Of a stretch of 64,000 nt of DNA, positions 1 to 8,995 are shown one piece after another. The notes beneath the pieces are model-generated. The model had not been told where the DNA came from, searched no databases, and saw only the letters and a list, made by a program, of their open reading frames with translations. The stretch lies in NCBI GenBank assembly GCA_018000455.1, contig JAGNJW010000016.1, positions 54,865-118,864 on the forward strand, given 5' to 3'. Origin of the DNA: Acidobacteriota bacterium (GTDB lineage: Bacteria > Acidobacteriota > Vicinamibacteria > Vicinamibacterales > UBA2999). The translations under genes and the position numbers were made by a program. Every line of letters starts with the position of its first letter. Positions within the stretch are counted from its first letter, which is position 1.

Positions 1-184
1 GCGTGCACAGGGCGCCGGCGTGTTCGCACCCGCGCCACCGCCGTCGTCACGGTCTCTGACCAGGGCCCAGTGGGCGCTGCGCCGTGACGAATGGCGTCGT
101 CGCAGGGGCCGGCCGACACGACGGGTCGTCGAACGTCCGGGTGCGGTGCGTGGCGTGACCCAGTCCCTCATTGACCTCGGCTCG

Positions 185-1345
185 ATGGCGGTCGATAGTG
201 GACGAATGTCCGCCCGTACCGGCGTCCTCCGCCTGCGGCTCGTGTTCGGCGCGGCGACCTTGCTCGGGTTCTACTCGGCGCTGCTGGCGTACTACTACGT
301 CACCACGTTCGGCTCGCGCGGCAGCGACTCGTTCGGCCTGCTGCTGGCCCTCAACCTCAACTACTGGTATGCCTGGGCGGTCGTCACGCCGGGAATCCTG
401 TGGCTGTCGCGCCGCTTTCCGCTCGAGCGCGGCGCGCTCCTGCGCAGCGTGCCGGCGCACCTGGTCGGCGTCTTCCTGGCCACGCTCGTCCATGTCTCCC
501 TCGTCACGCTCGGGCGCGAGGGCATCTACTACGCCACCGGGATGACTTCGGCCCGCTGGCTCGAAGAGTTCCAGCGGATGTTCTTCCTCAACTTCGACTT
601 CGAGATGGCCACCTACTGGGCGATCGTGGGGCTGAGCCACGCCCTGCGCTACCACTACGAGGCGCAGGCGCGGGCGCTCACCGCGTCCAGGCTCGAGACC
701 CGCCTGGTCGAGGCGCAGCTCCAGACGCTGCAGCGCCAGATCCAGCCGCATTTCCTGTTCAACACGTTGAATACGGTGGCGGCGCTGATGCACCGCGACG
801 TCGAGGCCGCCGACGACATGATCGCCAGACTCGGCGACCTGCTGCGCCAGTCGATCGAGACCGTCGACGTGCAGGAAGTGGCGCTCTCCCACGAAGTGGA
901 GTTCCTGCGCAAGTACGTCGACATCGAACAAGCGCGCTTCCAGGACCGTCTCACTGTCACGTTCGAAATCGATGCGGACACCGAGGATTGCCCGGTGCCC
1001 AACTTGTTGCTGCAGCCACTCGTCGAAAACTCCATCCGTCACGGCATCGGCCCGCGGACGGGGCCGGGACACGTGCTGGTGAAGGCGGCGCGAGCGGGCG
1101 AGGTGCTGCGCCTCGAAGTCCGGGACGACGGCGTGGGCGTCGATGCCGCCAGACTGTCGGATCTCGAACACGGCGTCGGACTCTCGAATACCCGGTCGCG
1201 GCTGACGCACCTCTACGGCGCCCGCCATCGGTTTGCAGTCACGAGCCCGGCCCAGGGGGGCTTGTCGGTAGCCATCGAGATTCCCGTGGACGAACCAGCC
1301 AGGGAGGCCAGCGCGGTCGACCTGTTGACGGAGGGTGCGGCGTGA
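185..1345 (+). CDS. LytS/YehU-type sensor histidine kinase
   Basis: Membrane sensor kinase that would phosphorylate the LytTR regulator encoded next to it. Four or more hydrophobic segments (codons for GAATLLGFYSALLAYYY, NYWYAWAVVTPGILWLS, LVGVFLATLVHVSLVTL, MATYWAIVGLSHAL) are followed by a coiled linker. Next comes the His_kinase (PF06580) signature QIQPHFLFNTLN, with the phospho-accepting His at about residue 189 from this start, then an HATPase domain with PNLLLQPLVENSIRHG and DDGVGVD. The frame stays open to the window edge, but the upstream codons are Arg-rich and not family-like. ATG at 185, or at 206 just before the first membrane helix, are both possible starts. The stop overlaps the GTG start of the next gene by 4 bp, so the two are translationally coupled. 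Confidence 0.85.
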   Translation: MAVDSGRMSARTGVLRLRLVFGAATLLGFYSALLAYYYVTTFGSRGSDSFGLLLALNLNYWYAWAVVTPGILWLSRRFPLERGALLRSVPAHLVGVFLATLVHVSLVTLGREGIYYATGMTSARWLEEFQRMFFLNFDFEMATYWAIVGLSHALRYHYEAQARALTASRLETRLVEAQLQTLQRQIQPHFLFNTLNTVAALMHRDVEAADDMIARLGDLLRQSIETVDVQEVALSHEVEFLRKYVDIEQARFQDRLTVTFEIDADTEDCPVPNLLLQPLVENSIRHGIGPRTGPGHVLVKAARAGEVLRLEVRDDGVGVDAARLSDLEHGVGLSNTRSRLTHLYGARHRFAVTSPAQGGLSVAIEIPVDEPAREASAVDLLTEGAA

Positions 1346-2112
1346 CGAAAATCAGGGCGATGGTCGTGGACGACGAGGCGATGGCGCGCGAACGCGTCGT
1401 CAGCATGCTCCGCCAGGAGCAGGATATCGAACTCATCGGCGAGTGCAGCGACGGCCAGCAGGCAGTGAGTGCCATCAACACCCAGCACCCCGACCTGGTG
1501 TTCCTCGACGTGCAGATGCCGGCCTGCGACGGCTTTGGCGTGATCCAACAGGTGGGGCCCGAGAGAATGCCGGCGGTGGTGTTTGTCACGGCCTACGACG
1601 AGTACGCGCTGCGCGCTTTCGAAGTGCACGCCATCGACTACCTGCTCAAGCCGTTCGGCCGCGAACGCTTCCAGCAGACATTGCAGCATGCCCGCGCCCA
1701 CGTGGAGCGCCGACGCGCCGGCGACCTCGGCAAGCGCCTAATGGCGCTCGTCCACGACGTCAAGCCCGAGCCGCAGAAACTCGATCGGCTGGTCGTGAAG
1801 TCGGGCGGCCGCGTCTTCTTCCTGCGCACCGAAGACATCGTCTGGATCGAGGCCGCCGGCAACTACGTGCGGCTTCACCTCGGCGACGACTCGCACCTGT
1901 TCCGCGAGACCATGAACGGCGTGGAGGCCCGGCTCGATCCGCGCCGCTTCGTGCGTATTCACCGCTCCCGCATCGTCAACAGCGATCGCATCAAGGAACT
2001 GCAGCCGTGGTTCAACGGCGAGTACGTCGTCGTGCTCCAGAACGGCACGCGGCTGACGCTGAGCCGTGGCTACCGCGAGAAGCTGCAGGAGCGCCTCGGC
2101 AAGAACTTCTGA
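1342..2112 (+). CDS. LytTR-family response regulator
   Basis: Cytoplasmic transcription regulator of about 256 residues and partner of the kinase just upstream. The receiver domain (1-120) has the acidic pocket D10/D11, phospho-acceptor D56 in LVFLDVQMP, and K102 in LLKPF. The LytTR DNA-binding domain (about 150-250) shows the typical VWIEAAGNYVRLH and RFVRIHRSRIVN motifs. GTG is chosen because it gives the canonical receiver N-terminus (TKIRAMVVDDE) and the usual 4-bp overlap of such pairs. A long open frame continues upstream of this GTG, but it is only the out-of-frame shadow of the kinase gene. Confidence 0.9.
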   Translation: MTKIRAMVVDDEAMARERVVSMLRQEQDIELIGECSDGQQAVSAINTQHPDLVFLDVQMPACDGFGVIQQVGPERMPAVVFVTAYDEYALRAFEVHAIDYLLKPFGRERFQQTLQHARAHVERRRAGDLGKRLMALVHDVKPEPQKLDRLVVKSGGRVFFLRTEDIVWIEAAGNYVRLHLGDDSHLFRETMNGVEARLDPRRFVRIHRSRIVNSDRIKELQPWFNGEYVVVLQNGTRLTLSRGYREKLQERLGKNF

Positions 2113-2248
2113 CCCTCGTCGGAACGCCCGCCGGGCACCGCCGGGCCCGGCGCGGTGTCCGCCTGCGACACAGGCGCGTCCCGCTGCCGGACACGTCTGC
2201 ATCGCCACGGCGCTTGCCGCCGAACGCCTTACCCGCCGCCGTACATGA

Positions 2249-2284
2249 CGAAGGGCCGGACGGCATCAGCCGCCCGGCCCTTCG
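2249..2284. terminator. Bidirectional hairpin between convergent genes
   Basis: A perfect 11-bp stem CGAAGGGCCGG / CCGGCCCTTCG (2249-2259 and 2274-2284) encloses a 14-nt loop that can add three more pairs. It sits between the convergent response regulator and TonB-receptor genes. The arms carry AAG/CTT at the base, giving short T-tracts on either strand. Function is inferred from position and fold. Confidence 0.65.
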
Positions 2285-2303
2285 TGTCTTCAGAGGCGTG
2301 GAG

Positions 2304-5177
2304 CTACCAGTCGAACTTCACACCGAACTTCGCGATCCGCGGACCGAGCACCGTCGTGGCCCGCTCGAACGACGAGCCACCGCGCCAGTTGGTGTTGACG
2401 GCGGTGTTCGAGTTCATGACGTTGAAGAGGTCGGCGAACACGGCCGCGCGGGCCTTACTGCCAAAGCGCATCCGCTTCTCGGCGCGGATGTCGACCACCG
2501 ACACCGTGTCCTGACGGCGCTCGCCGATCGGCTCGGCCAGGAAGATCTGGTTGCCGTAGTTGAGCCGCGCCTGGAAGGTGCGGCCGAACGGCGCACCGGT
2601 CTGGACCTTCCACACCGGCGTGACCGTGACACCCCAGCCCGCATCCACTGAACCGCTCAGCTTGGCGTTCCAGTTGGTGTAGTCGTTCTCGGTCTTCTCG
2701 TTGGGGTTGGTCGGATAGCTGCCGAAGAACGAGAAGTTCGAGACGGCGGTGCCGACCCGGTTGTTGAAGTAGTTGTTGCCGAACTCGTTGGTCCAGGTGT
2801 ACGACAACGAGGCCAGCGCCGACCAGCGGTTCGAATAGCGCTTGTTGGCCGACAGCTCGAACGTCTTGTAGGTGCCCTCGTAGCCGTCCACGTTCGTGAC
2901 GAGCTGGTTCGACGCGCTGAGCAGTGACGGGTCGAGATTGAGCGCCGTCATCGAGCGGTCGTCGGAGGTGCCGTTGAGGCCGTCCGGGCCCGGATCGACG
3001 ATCGACACCGGCACGTTGTAGGCGCCGAACGGACGCAGCGAGTTGACCTGCTGCCAGCCGTTCTGGTCGTTCTTCCACACGAAGCCGGCACGCACGCCGA
3101 GATCCGCCAGGACCGAACGCTCGACGAAGAGCGACGCTTCGTCGGTATAAGCGTTGCTGAGATCGCCATCCAGTGACACGTTGGCGGCGCCGCCGAAGCG
3201 CTGTTCGAGCGCGCCCTGTTCGCCGCTCTGGAACACGCGGTCGCCGTTCAGGTCGTTCCAGACGTAGTCGCTGTACTGGTTGGCCGTGTTCGGGTTCAGG
3301 GCGTCGGCCAGGTTGACGCCGGTGTTGAAGTAGAAGCGGCCGATGTTGGCCTTGACCACCGTCGTGCCGTCGCCCATCACGTCGTAGCTGGCACCGAGCC
3401 GGGGCACGAGGTGGTTGAAGCTGACGATGCTGGAGCGTTCAGCGAACGTCTCGGCCGTCGAGAAGCGGCCGGCCGGCCGGGTCTGCTCGGGCAGCCACAC
3501 GCGGTAGCGGTCGAAGCGGGCGCCGGCGTTCACGGTAAGACGCTGAATCGTCCAGGTGTCGGTGACGAAGAAGCTCGTGGTGGCCAGGGCGTTCTTGGCG
3601 TCGGCGTTGTTCTGCAGACGCACCGAGGCCGGCGTGACGCCAGCGAGCGGCCCCGTCAGGTCGCCGTTGACGAAGTGGATCACGTTGTTGGCGTAGGCCT
3701 GGTTCCACAGCGTCTGACCGGATTCAGCGAGGTATTCGCCGCCCGTCTTCAGGTTATGCGAGCCGCCGAGGAAGTTGTCCTTGAAGTAGCTGAGCGACCC
3801 CGTGAACTGGTTGCGCCGCCGACGCGATTCCCAGTCGCGGCCGCCGCCGAGGATCTGGTTGGTCGTGAACGACTCGTAGCGCGCGTCACCGGTGTTGCTG
3901 TTGAGGCCGAAGTTGTAGCCGAACTGGCCGGCGCGGAACTCGGCGAACATGTTCTGGTTGATGGTGCCGTTCCACTCGCCCTTGAAGACCCAGCTCGGCG
4001 AGTCCTGCAGGGTCGTGGAGTCGGCCGTGATGTGAATCGGCGCGCCGACGCGGTTGCTGCTGTCGGTGCGGTTGGGCTGCGTCTTGGTGCCGTGCTGCAG
4101 GTAGGCGACGAACTTGTTGTTCTGGTTCATCTGATACGTGAGCTTACCGGTGTAGTTGCGCAGCTTGGTGTTGAACGGGGTGCCGTCGAGGAAGCTGCCC
4201 GAGGGCGGCGCCGCGACCGAGTTGCGCTGGTCGAGGAACGCGCCGAAGCCCCAGATCTGGTCTCTCAGGATCGGCCCGCCGATGCCGATGTTGGTGTTCT
4301 TGTAGCTCGCCAGGCGGTTGCCGTCGGGCCGGATCGAGGCACCGGGCGAGGGAATGACCTGATCGGCCGCCAGGTTTCTGCTCTGCAGGCTCTCGTCTTC
4401 CATGTCGTAGTAGAAGTTCACGCTCGGCGTGTTGCCACCGCTCTTGCTGACGAACTGCGTCAGCACGCCGGAATTGGGCATCTCGGCCGAGTTGGCCGCC
4501 GCGCCGATGAAGACCTCTTCGAAGGAGCCGTAGTCGAGGTAGAAGCCAGCCGCCGAGGTGCCTTCGGTGGTGTTGATGCCCTCGACCAGCGGACGGTTCT
4601 GGCCCGAGTAGCCGTAGGCGAAGTAGGTGGTCTGCGTGCCCATGGTGGCGCCGCCGACGTCCACGCGGTTGAGCGTGACCGACGGGGTGGTGGCGAGCAG
4701 CGACCACATGTCACGTGCGTTGGGCAGTGCGGCCAGGCTCTGCGAGTCGAAGTTGGTCTGCAGGCGCGTGGCGGTGGTGTCGATGACCGGCGATTCGCCG
4801 CTCACGACCAGCGTTTCGTTGAGCGAGGCGACCGCGAGCGTCACGTTGACCTGGGCGTTGAATCCCAGGGTGATGCGGACGCCGTCGCGCTTGACGGGGC
4901 CGAAACCCGCCAGCTCGTACAAGAGCGAGTACTCGCCCGGAGGTGCGGCTGGGAAGCGGTAGATGCCCGCCTCGTTGGTCACGGCCGAGAGCGCCCCGAT
5001 CTGGGCGGGGCTCGTGGCGGTGACGGTGACACCGGGCAAGACGCCGCCCTGTGCGTCCTTGACGTCTCCCGAAATGCTGCCTGTCGAACTCGCGCCGCCG
5101 CCCTGCGCGAATGCGCTCGGGACGGCCAACAGCAACACTGCTGCCAGCGCGAGCAGAATCCTGCTCGAACGTGCCAT
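2304..5177 (-). CDS. Oar-like TonB-dependent receptor with carboxypeptidase-regulatory domain
   Basis: Outer-membrane protein of 957 residues. It has a clear signal peptide (residues 1-24, LLALAAVLLLAVPSAFA). A CarboxypepD_reg-like beta-sandwich follows (about 33-115, GSISGDVKDAQGGVLPGVTV), then a plug-like region with NETLVVSGESPVIDTTAT and a long aromatic-rich barrel with a C-terminal ...FGVKFDW strand. This is the Oar/Cna_B-plug architecture that is strongly expanded in Acidobacteriota; substrates of these receptors are mostly unknown. The ATG at 5177 is preceded by an AGGAGG ribosome-binding site at normal spacing. It is transcribed alone, convergent with the LytTR gene. Confidence 0.88.
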   Translation of the reverse strand: MARSSRILLALAAVLLLAVPSAFAQGGGASSTGSISGDVKDAQGGVLPGVTVTATSPAQIGALSAVTNEAGIYRFPAAPPGEYSLLYELAGFGPVKRDGVRITLGFNAQVNVTLAVASLNETLVVSGESPVIDTTATRLQTNFDSQSLAALPNARDMWSLLATTPSVTLNRVDVGGATMGTQTTYFAYGYSGQNRPLVEGINTTEGTSAAGFYLDYGSFEEVFIGAAANSAEMPNSGVLTQFVSKSGGNTPSVNFYYDMEDESLQSRNLAADQVIPSPGASIRPDGNRLASYKNTNIGIGGPILRDQIWGFGAFLDQRNSVAAPPSGSFLDGTPFNTKLRNYTGKLTYQMNQNNKFVAYLQHGTKTQPNRTDSSNRVGAPIHITADSTTLQDSPSWVFKGEWNGTINQNMFAEFRAGQFGYNFGLNSNTGDARYESFTTNQILGGGRDWESRRRRNQFTGSLSYFKDNFLGGSHNLKTGGEYLAESGQTLWNQAYANNVIHFVNGDLTGPLAGVTPASVRLQNNADAKNALATTSFFVTDTWTIQRLTVNAGARFDRYRVWLPEQTRPAGRFSTAETFAERSSIVSFNHLVPRLGASYDVMGDGTTVVKANIGRFYFNTGVNLADALNPNTANQYSDYVWNDLNGDRVFQSGEQGALEQRFGGAANVSLDGDLSNAYTDEASLFVERSVLADLGVRAGFVWKNDQNGWQQVNSLRPFGAYNVPVSIVDPGPDGLNGTSDDRSMTALNLDPSLLSASNQLVTNVDGYEGTYKTFELSANKRYSNRWSALASLSYTWTNEFGNNYFNNRVGTAVSNFSFFGSYPTNPNEKTENDYTNWNAKLSGSVDAGWGVTVTPVWKVQTGAPFGRTFQARLNYGNQIFLAEPIGERRQDTVSVVDIRAEKRMRFGSKARAAVFADLFNVMNSNTAVNTNWRGGSSFERATTVLGPRIAKFGVKFDW

Positions 5178-5619
5178 GGAAATAGCCTCCTGTGGGGTGG
5201 TCGTGCAACACGCACCGGAGCCACTCGAGGCCCCGAACGTGAAATCGGACCCGGGCGTCGATACGTTCGACGCCGTCGTCCGCCTTCACTACAGCAAGGG
5301 CGATGCCCGTTTTACAAAAAGACGCCGCAAGACGCCCGGTCGTTCCCCCGGCCAGCGGTGGCTGGTGTGACGAGTGGCGACGATTGGGGACGAACGGCCG
5401 TTTCGGCGGGATTCCTTTCGGTTTTGACTGGGAGGGCCGTTCGCAATCGCGCTCCGCTGGGTAGCGTGCGGTCTGTATGGCCGGCGCCAGGCCAGCTGGC
5501 GCTGCCGCCATACGGGCCAAGAGGGTCTCGATGTTCGGGTTTTTGGGCTCGCGCGATTCAAGAACTCGAACCGCGCCGGCCGAACGCGAGCTTGTCCACT
5601 GGAAGCGCGCCCAGGGGAC
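5178..5619. other. Intergenic region upstream of the TonB receptor
   Basis: No credible gene; open frames here have no family resemblance. On the minus strand, TTGTAA (5312-5317) and TGTAGT (5288-5293), spaced by 18 bp, could be a -35/-10 pair about 110 nt before the receptor start. The spacer contains a small GGGC-GAT-GCCC dyad. The promoter assignment is tentative. Confidence 0.35.
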
Positions 5620-6462
5620 CTAGTTGAGGAGCAGGGGCAGGGCGGTGACGACCGAGGCCACGACGGCCACCAGCGTGATGGCGAGACAGGCGGCGGCGCC
5701 CACGAGGTGATCGATGCGTTCCGGCCGCAGCGGGTCCAGGAGCAGGCTGGCCAGGTAGCCGCCGACGAAGCCGCCGAGGTGGGCCTGATTGTCGATGCCG
5801 CTGCCGATCAGGCCGAAGATCCCCATGAAGATGGCATACTGCACGCCGGTTTGCCCGACGTGACGGCTGCCGGTGCGCCTGCCGTAGTAGACCAGCGCCC
5901 CCAGCAGCCCGAAGATTGGCGCCGAGGCGCCGACCGTCAACTGCCCCCCGCCGATGAGTGGCAGGCCGCCGAGAAAGCGGCCGGCCACCGAGCTGAACGT
6001 GAAGCCGACGACACCGGCCGCGGTGTAGATGAGCACCATCCGTCCCGGGCCGTAGAGTTCGGCCACCCCCGGCGCCAGCAGCCTGATCCAGTAAAGGTTG
6101 AAGGCGATGTGGATCAACCCTCCATGCAGCCACCCGGCCGTGACCACCGTCCACCAGTGGCCCAGGACGAAGACCGGAATGCTGCCGCTGGCGCCGAGCA
6201 AGATGAGCGCCTGCTGGCTGGGAGCGAGCATTGGCCGCAGGCTGGCCCCCGAGAGCAGCAGCGACACCAGGTAGAGCGTGAGCGTCCCGCCCATCACCAG
6301 CGGCACGAAGCCCAGGTCCTGGCCGAGCCGGCGAAACGCGGGCGCGTAGCCCCACAGGCCGGGATTGCGACGGTTGCAGTTGTAGCAGACGGCGTCGTTC
6401 ACCCCGACAAGCGTCCCGCAGGACGTGCAGATGACGGAGCCCGAGGTCTGGCGCTTGAACAC
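5620..6462 (-). CDS. Rhomboid-family intramembrane serine protease with zinc ribbon
   Basis: Integral membrane protease of 280 residues. An N-terminal zinc ribbon has Cys12, Cys15, Cys26 and Cys29 (CTSC...CYNC). Six or seven membrane segments follow. Rhomboid hallmarks are WLHGGLIHIAFNLYW (H113, H118, N122), GASAPIFGLLGA with nucleophile Ser180, and the catalytic His228 in NQAHLGGFVGGYLA. The nucleophile motif is GASA rather than the usual GxSG. Ser and His are both kept, so activity is likely but not certain. The zinc-ribbon extension suggests an interaction or folding module on the cytoplasmic side (inference). Confidence 0.88.
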   Translation of the reverse strand: MFKRQTSGSVICTSCGTLVGVNDAVCYNCNRRNPGLWGYAPAFRRLGQDLGFVPLVMGGTLTLYLVSLLLSGASLRPMLAPSQQALILLGASGSIPVFVLGHWWTVVTAGWLHGGLIHIAFNLYWIRLLAPGVAELYGPGRMVLIYTAAGVVGFTFSSVAGRFLGGLPLIGGGQLTVGASAPIFGLLGALVYYGRRTGSRHVGQTGVQYAIFMGIFGLIGSGIDNQAHLGGFVGGYLASLLLDPLRPERIDHLVGAAACLAITLVAVVASVVTALPLLLN

Positions 6463-6629
6463 CTGGCTACTCTACTGGAAGTAGCGGCGATACCACGCCA
6501 GGCCGGGTTCGAGCGCGTCGACCACGTGGCCCGTCTCGCGCCAGCCGTGCCCCTTGCCGACTTCACCGCGGCATGGCGTTCCGGACACGCGGCGGGGCGC
6601 TCGGAGGCCGCTGTGGGGGTCTGGTACCC

Positions 6630-6635
6630 TACAAT
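6630..6635 (+). promoter_or_regulatory. Candidate -10 (TACAAT) for a leaderless or near-leaderless mRNA
   Basis: TACAAT ends 9 bp before the ATG at 6645, so the transcript would start within a few bases of the start codon. No Shine-Dalgarno sequence is visible. A comparable layout is seen before the genes at 8996 and 46289. Confidence 0.45.
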
Positions 6636-6644
6636 CAGGCACGC

Positions 6645-7967
6645 ATGTACGGTATCGGCACAGAAATCGTCGTGGTCCTCCTGCTCCTCGTGGCCAACGG
6701 CGTCTTCGCGATGTCGGAAATTTCGATCGTGGCGGCGCGCAAGGTGCGTCTGCAGCAGCGGGCTGATGATGGCGACCGCCGGGCGGCCGCGGCGCTGGCT
6801 CTGGCCATTTCCCCGAACCAGTTCCTGTCGACCGTGCAGGTCGGCATCTCGCTCGTCGGCGTGCTGGCGGGCGCTTATGGCGGCGCCACCATCGCCGAGC
6901 CGCTCCAGGCCACCTTCGAAGGGATGCCGCTGGTTGCCCCTTACGCGCGCGGGCTGTCGTTCGGGCTGGTCGTGGCCGTCATCACCTATCTGTCGCTCAT
7001 CATCGGCGAGCTGGTGCCGAAGCGCATCGGGTTGAATCACCCGGAGACGATCGCCTCGTGGGTGGCGACGCCGATGCTGTGGCTGGCCCGTCTCGGCGGA
7101 CCGATTGTGGCACTGCTCACCGGGTCGACGAATCTCGTGCTGCGGATCTTCGGCGTCAAGGGCGACGTCGAGCTGCACCTGACGGAAGACGAGATTCGCG
7201 CCGTGATCAGCCAGGGCGCCGAGAGCGGCGCGCTCGAAGAGAACGAGGAAAGCCTGGTGCAGCGCGTCTTCCGGATGGGCGACCAGCGTGTGGGCGCCAT
7301 CATGACGCCGCGGCTCGACATCGAATGGGTGGACGTCGATGCGGCGGGCGAAGATCTGCGCACGTTCTTGAGCACCCATCAGCACGGGCAGTTCGTGGTC
7401 TGCCACGGCTCGCTCGACAACGTACTTGGAACCGTGCGCGCCGCCGACCTGCTGTCGGTGGCGATGAAGAACTCGCCGATCACCCTGCGCGCGCTGATTC
7501 TCGAGCCGCTGTTCGTGCCCGACTCGATGGGCATCTTCAAGCTGCTCGAAGCCCTCAAGGCGTCGCACCGCCATCTGGCCATCGTGCTCGACGAGTTCGG
7601 CGCCGTCGAGGGCCTGGTGACGGCGACCGACCTGCTCGAGGCGTTCGTCGGCAGCCTGCCCACCGACGCCTTGGCCGACCGGCCGATCGTGGTGCGCGCC
7701 GATGGCAGCTGGCTGGTCGACGGCGCGGCGCCGATCGACGAAGTGGCCAACGAGATCGGCCTCGACGATCTACCCGAGGGCGAGGCTGGTGCCTACCATA
7801 CGCTCGGCGGCTTCGTGATGGCGCGGCTGGGGCGCATCCCGCGCACTGCCGACACCTGCGAATGGGGTGGCATGCGCTTCGAGGTGATGGACATGGACGG
7901 GCGCCGCATCGACAAAGTGCTGGTGTCGCGCCCCACTGATGCGCCGGCGCCCGGCGCCGGCGACTGA
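6645..7967 (+). CDS. CNNM/CorC-type (HlyC/CorC family) transporter with CBS domains
   Basis: Membrane protein of 440 residues in the family of Mg2+/Co2+ efflux and haemolysin-like proteins. An N-terminal DUF21/CNNM domain begins MYGIGTEIVVVLLLLVANGVFAMSEISIVAARKVRL, with the SE-x-S/A-A-R motif and further membrane segments to about residue 190. A CBS pair (about 210-330; VGAIMTPRLDIEWVDVD, HLAIVLDEFGAVEGLVTATDLLEA) and a C-terminal CorC_HlyC domain (about 345-435; GSWLVDGAAPIDEVNE-like) follow. The ATG at 6645 fits the family N-terminus; a longer open frame upstream lacks homology. The gene is divergent from the rhomboid gene. Confidence 0.88.
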   Translation: MYGIGTEIVVVLLLLVANGVFAMSEISIVAARKVRLQQRADDGDRRAAAALALAISPNQFLSTVQVGISLVGVLAGAYGGATIAEPLQATFEGMPLVAPYARGLSFGLVVAVITYLSLIIGELVPKRIGLNHPETIASWVATPMLWLARLGGPIVALLTGSTNLVLRIFGVKGDVELHLTEDEIRAVISQGAESGALEENEESLVQRVFRMGDQRVGAIMTPRLDIEWVDVDAAGEDLRTFLSTHQHGQFVVCHGSLDNVLGTVRAADLLSVAMKNSPITLRALILEPLFVPDSMGIFKLLEALKASHRHLAIVLDEFGAVEGLVTATDLLEAFVGSLPTDALADRPIVVRADGSWLVDGAAPIDEVANEIGLDDLPEGEAGAYHTLGGFVMARLGRIPRTADTCEWGGMRFEVMDMDGRRIDKVLVSRPTDAPAPGAGD

Positions 7968-8001
7968 CGCCGGCGACTGACGCTCGCTCACTTGGGCTCG
8001 C

Positions 8002-8877
8002 TCAGCGGAACGTCCAGACGAAGTTCACCATCGGAAACACGAACACCTCGTCCACGCCGAGCGGAGCGGCCAGCCCGAGGTCTGCCGAGAGCCGGCCCGT
8101 CATGAAACGCACGCCGGCGCTGGCGATGCCGCCCCCCTCGAACACGTAGTTCTCGGTCACGAGCTTCACGTGCCGGTGTACGCGGTGCTCGCCGCCCAGC
8201 ATCACCACGGGCGCACCGTTGTCGTCGACGCGCGCGTAGGCGTAGCCGACGCCGACCGTGAATGCCGTGTCGCGCGAACCCCGCGTGAGCGCGCCGTAGG
8301 CCACGCCCAGGCTGTCGCCGTCGATGTTCATCATGTGCATCGCACCGATGGCCACTTGCGTGTCGGAGCGCGCGATGACGGTGAACTTCGGCGTGATCCA
8401 GAATGGCCGGTCGCCGCCGCCGCCGAAGACGAGCGGGGTGCCGCCGCCGAGCGAGAAGCGGTCGGTGATCCCCACTTGAACGAATGGGACGAAGATTTCA
8501 TAGATGCCGAGATAGACGTCACCGCGCTTGAGAGGGCGTCCCGTCGGGCCGAAGAACAGCCGCGTCGGATTCGGGTCGTCCGGCCAGAACTGCGTGCCCG
8601 AGACGTGCCCGCCGATCGTCGTGAGCCTCACGATGTCCGCAGCGTCGACAGTGAGGATGGCTCCGGCGAGCGTCCGGAAGGTCACGCGGGTGCCGTCGAC
8701 GGCCTCGACGCGGCCGATGGCACTCGTGCCATCGCGCAGGCCGATCTCCTGCGTCACCTCGGGCGGTGCGACGGCCACGACGGCGACGGGTGGGGCAGGT
8801 GTCTGCGCGAACGACTGCTGGGGAAGCGCCGCCAGCAGGACCACCGGCAACAGCGCAGCAAAGAGATGTCGGGCCAT
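8002..8877 (-). CDS. Secreted or outer-membrane protein, function unknown
   Basis: 291 residues. A signal peptide (MARHLFAALLPVVLLAALPQQSFA) is followed by an early segment LRDGTSAIGRVEAVDGTRVTFRTLAGAILTV, which resembles a small beta-barrel (SH3-like). The remainder is rich in alternating strands and glycine (RFSLGGGTPLVFGGGGDRPFW) and ends in an aromatic residue near the C-terminus (NFVWTFR), as in small outer-membrane barrels. No specific family is recognised. ATG 8877 starts the signal peptide; the frame runs on upstream without coding character. Confidence 0.6.
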   Translation of the reverse strand: MARHLFAALLPVVLLAALPQQSFAQTPAPPVAVVAVAPPEVTQEIGLRDGTSAIGRVEAVDGTRVTFRTLAGAILTVDAADIVRLTTIGGHVSGTQFWPDDPNPTRLFFGPTGRPLKRGDVYLGIYEIFVPFVQVGITDRFSLGGGTPLVFGGGGDRPFWITPKFTVIARSDTQVAIGAMHMMNIDGDSLGVAYGALTRGSRDTAFTVGVGYAYARVDDNGAPVVMLGGEHRVHRHVKLVTENYVFEGGGIASAGVRFMTGRLSADLGLAAPLGVDEVFVFPMVNFVWTFR

Positions 8878-8983
8878 GGGCCCCTCCATGCCCAGCCTAC
8901 CAGTAATGGCAGACGCCCGTCGGCCGCGACGGCGGCGTGCTGGTTCGTGACAGCGTCGCGACCATGGCCGACGCCCGTCGCGA

Positions 8984-8989
8984 TAGACT
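8984..8989 (+). promoter_or_regulatory. Candidate -10 (TAGACT) close to a start codon
   Basis: TAGACT lies only 6 bp before the GTG at 8996, implying a leaderless mRNA. No Shine-Dalgarno sequence is visible. Confidence 0.35.
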
Positions 8990-8995
8990 CCCCCT

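Noticed and set aside
3411..5627. A 738-codon open frame on the + strand
   Set aside because: It is the antisense shadow of the TonB-receptor gene; its Val/Glu/Arg-rich composition fits no family, while the minus strand shows a full receptor with signal peptide and RBS.
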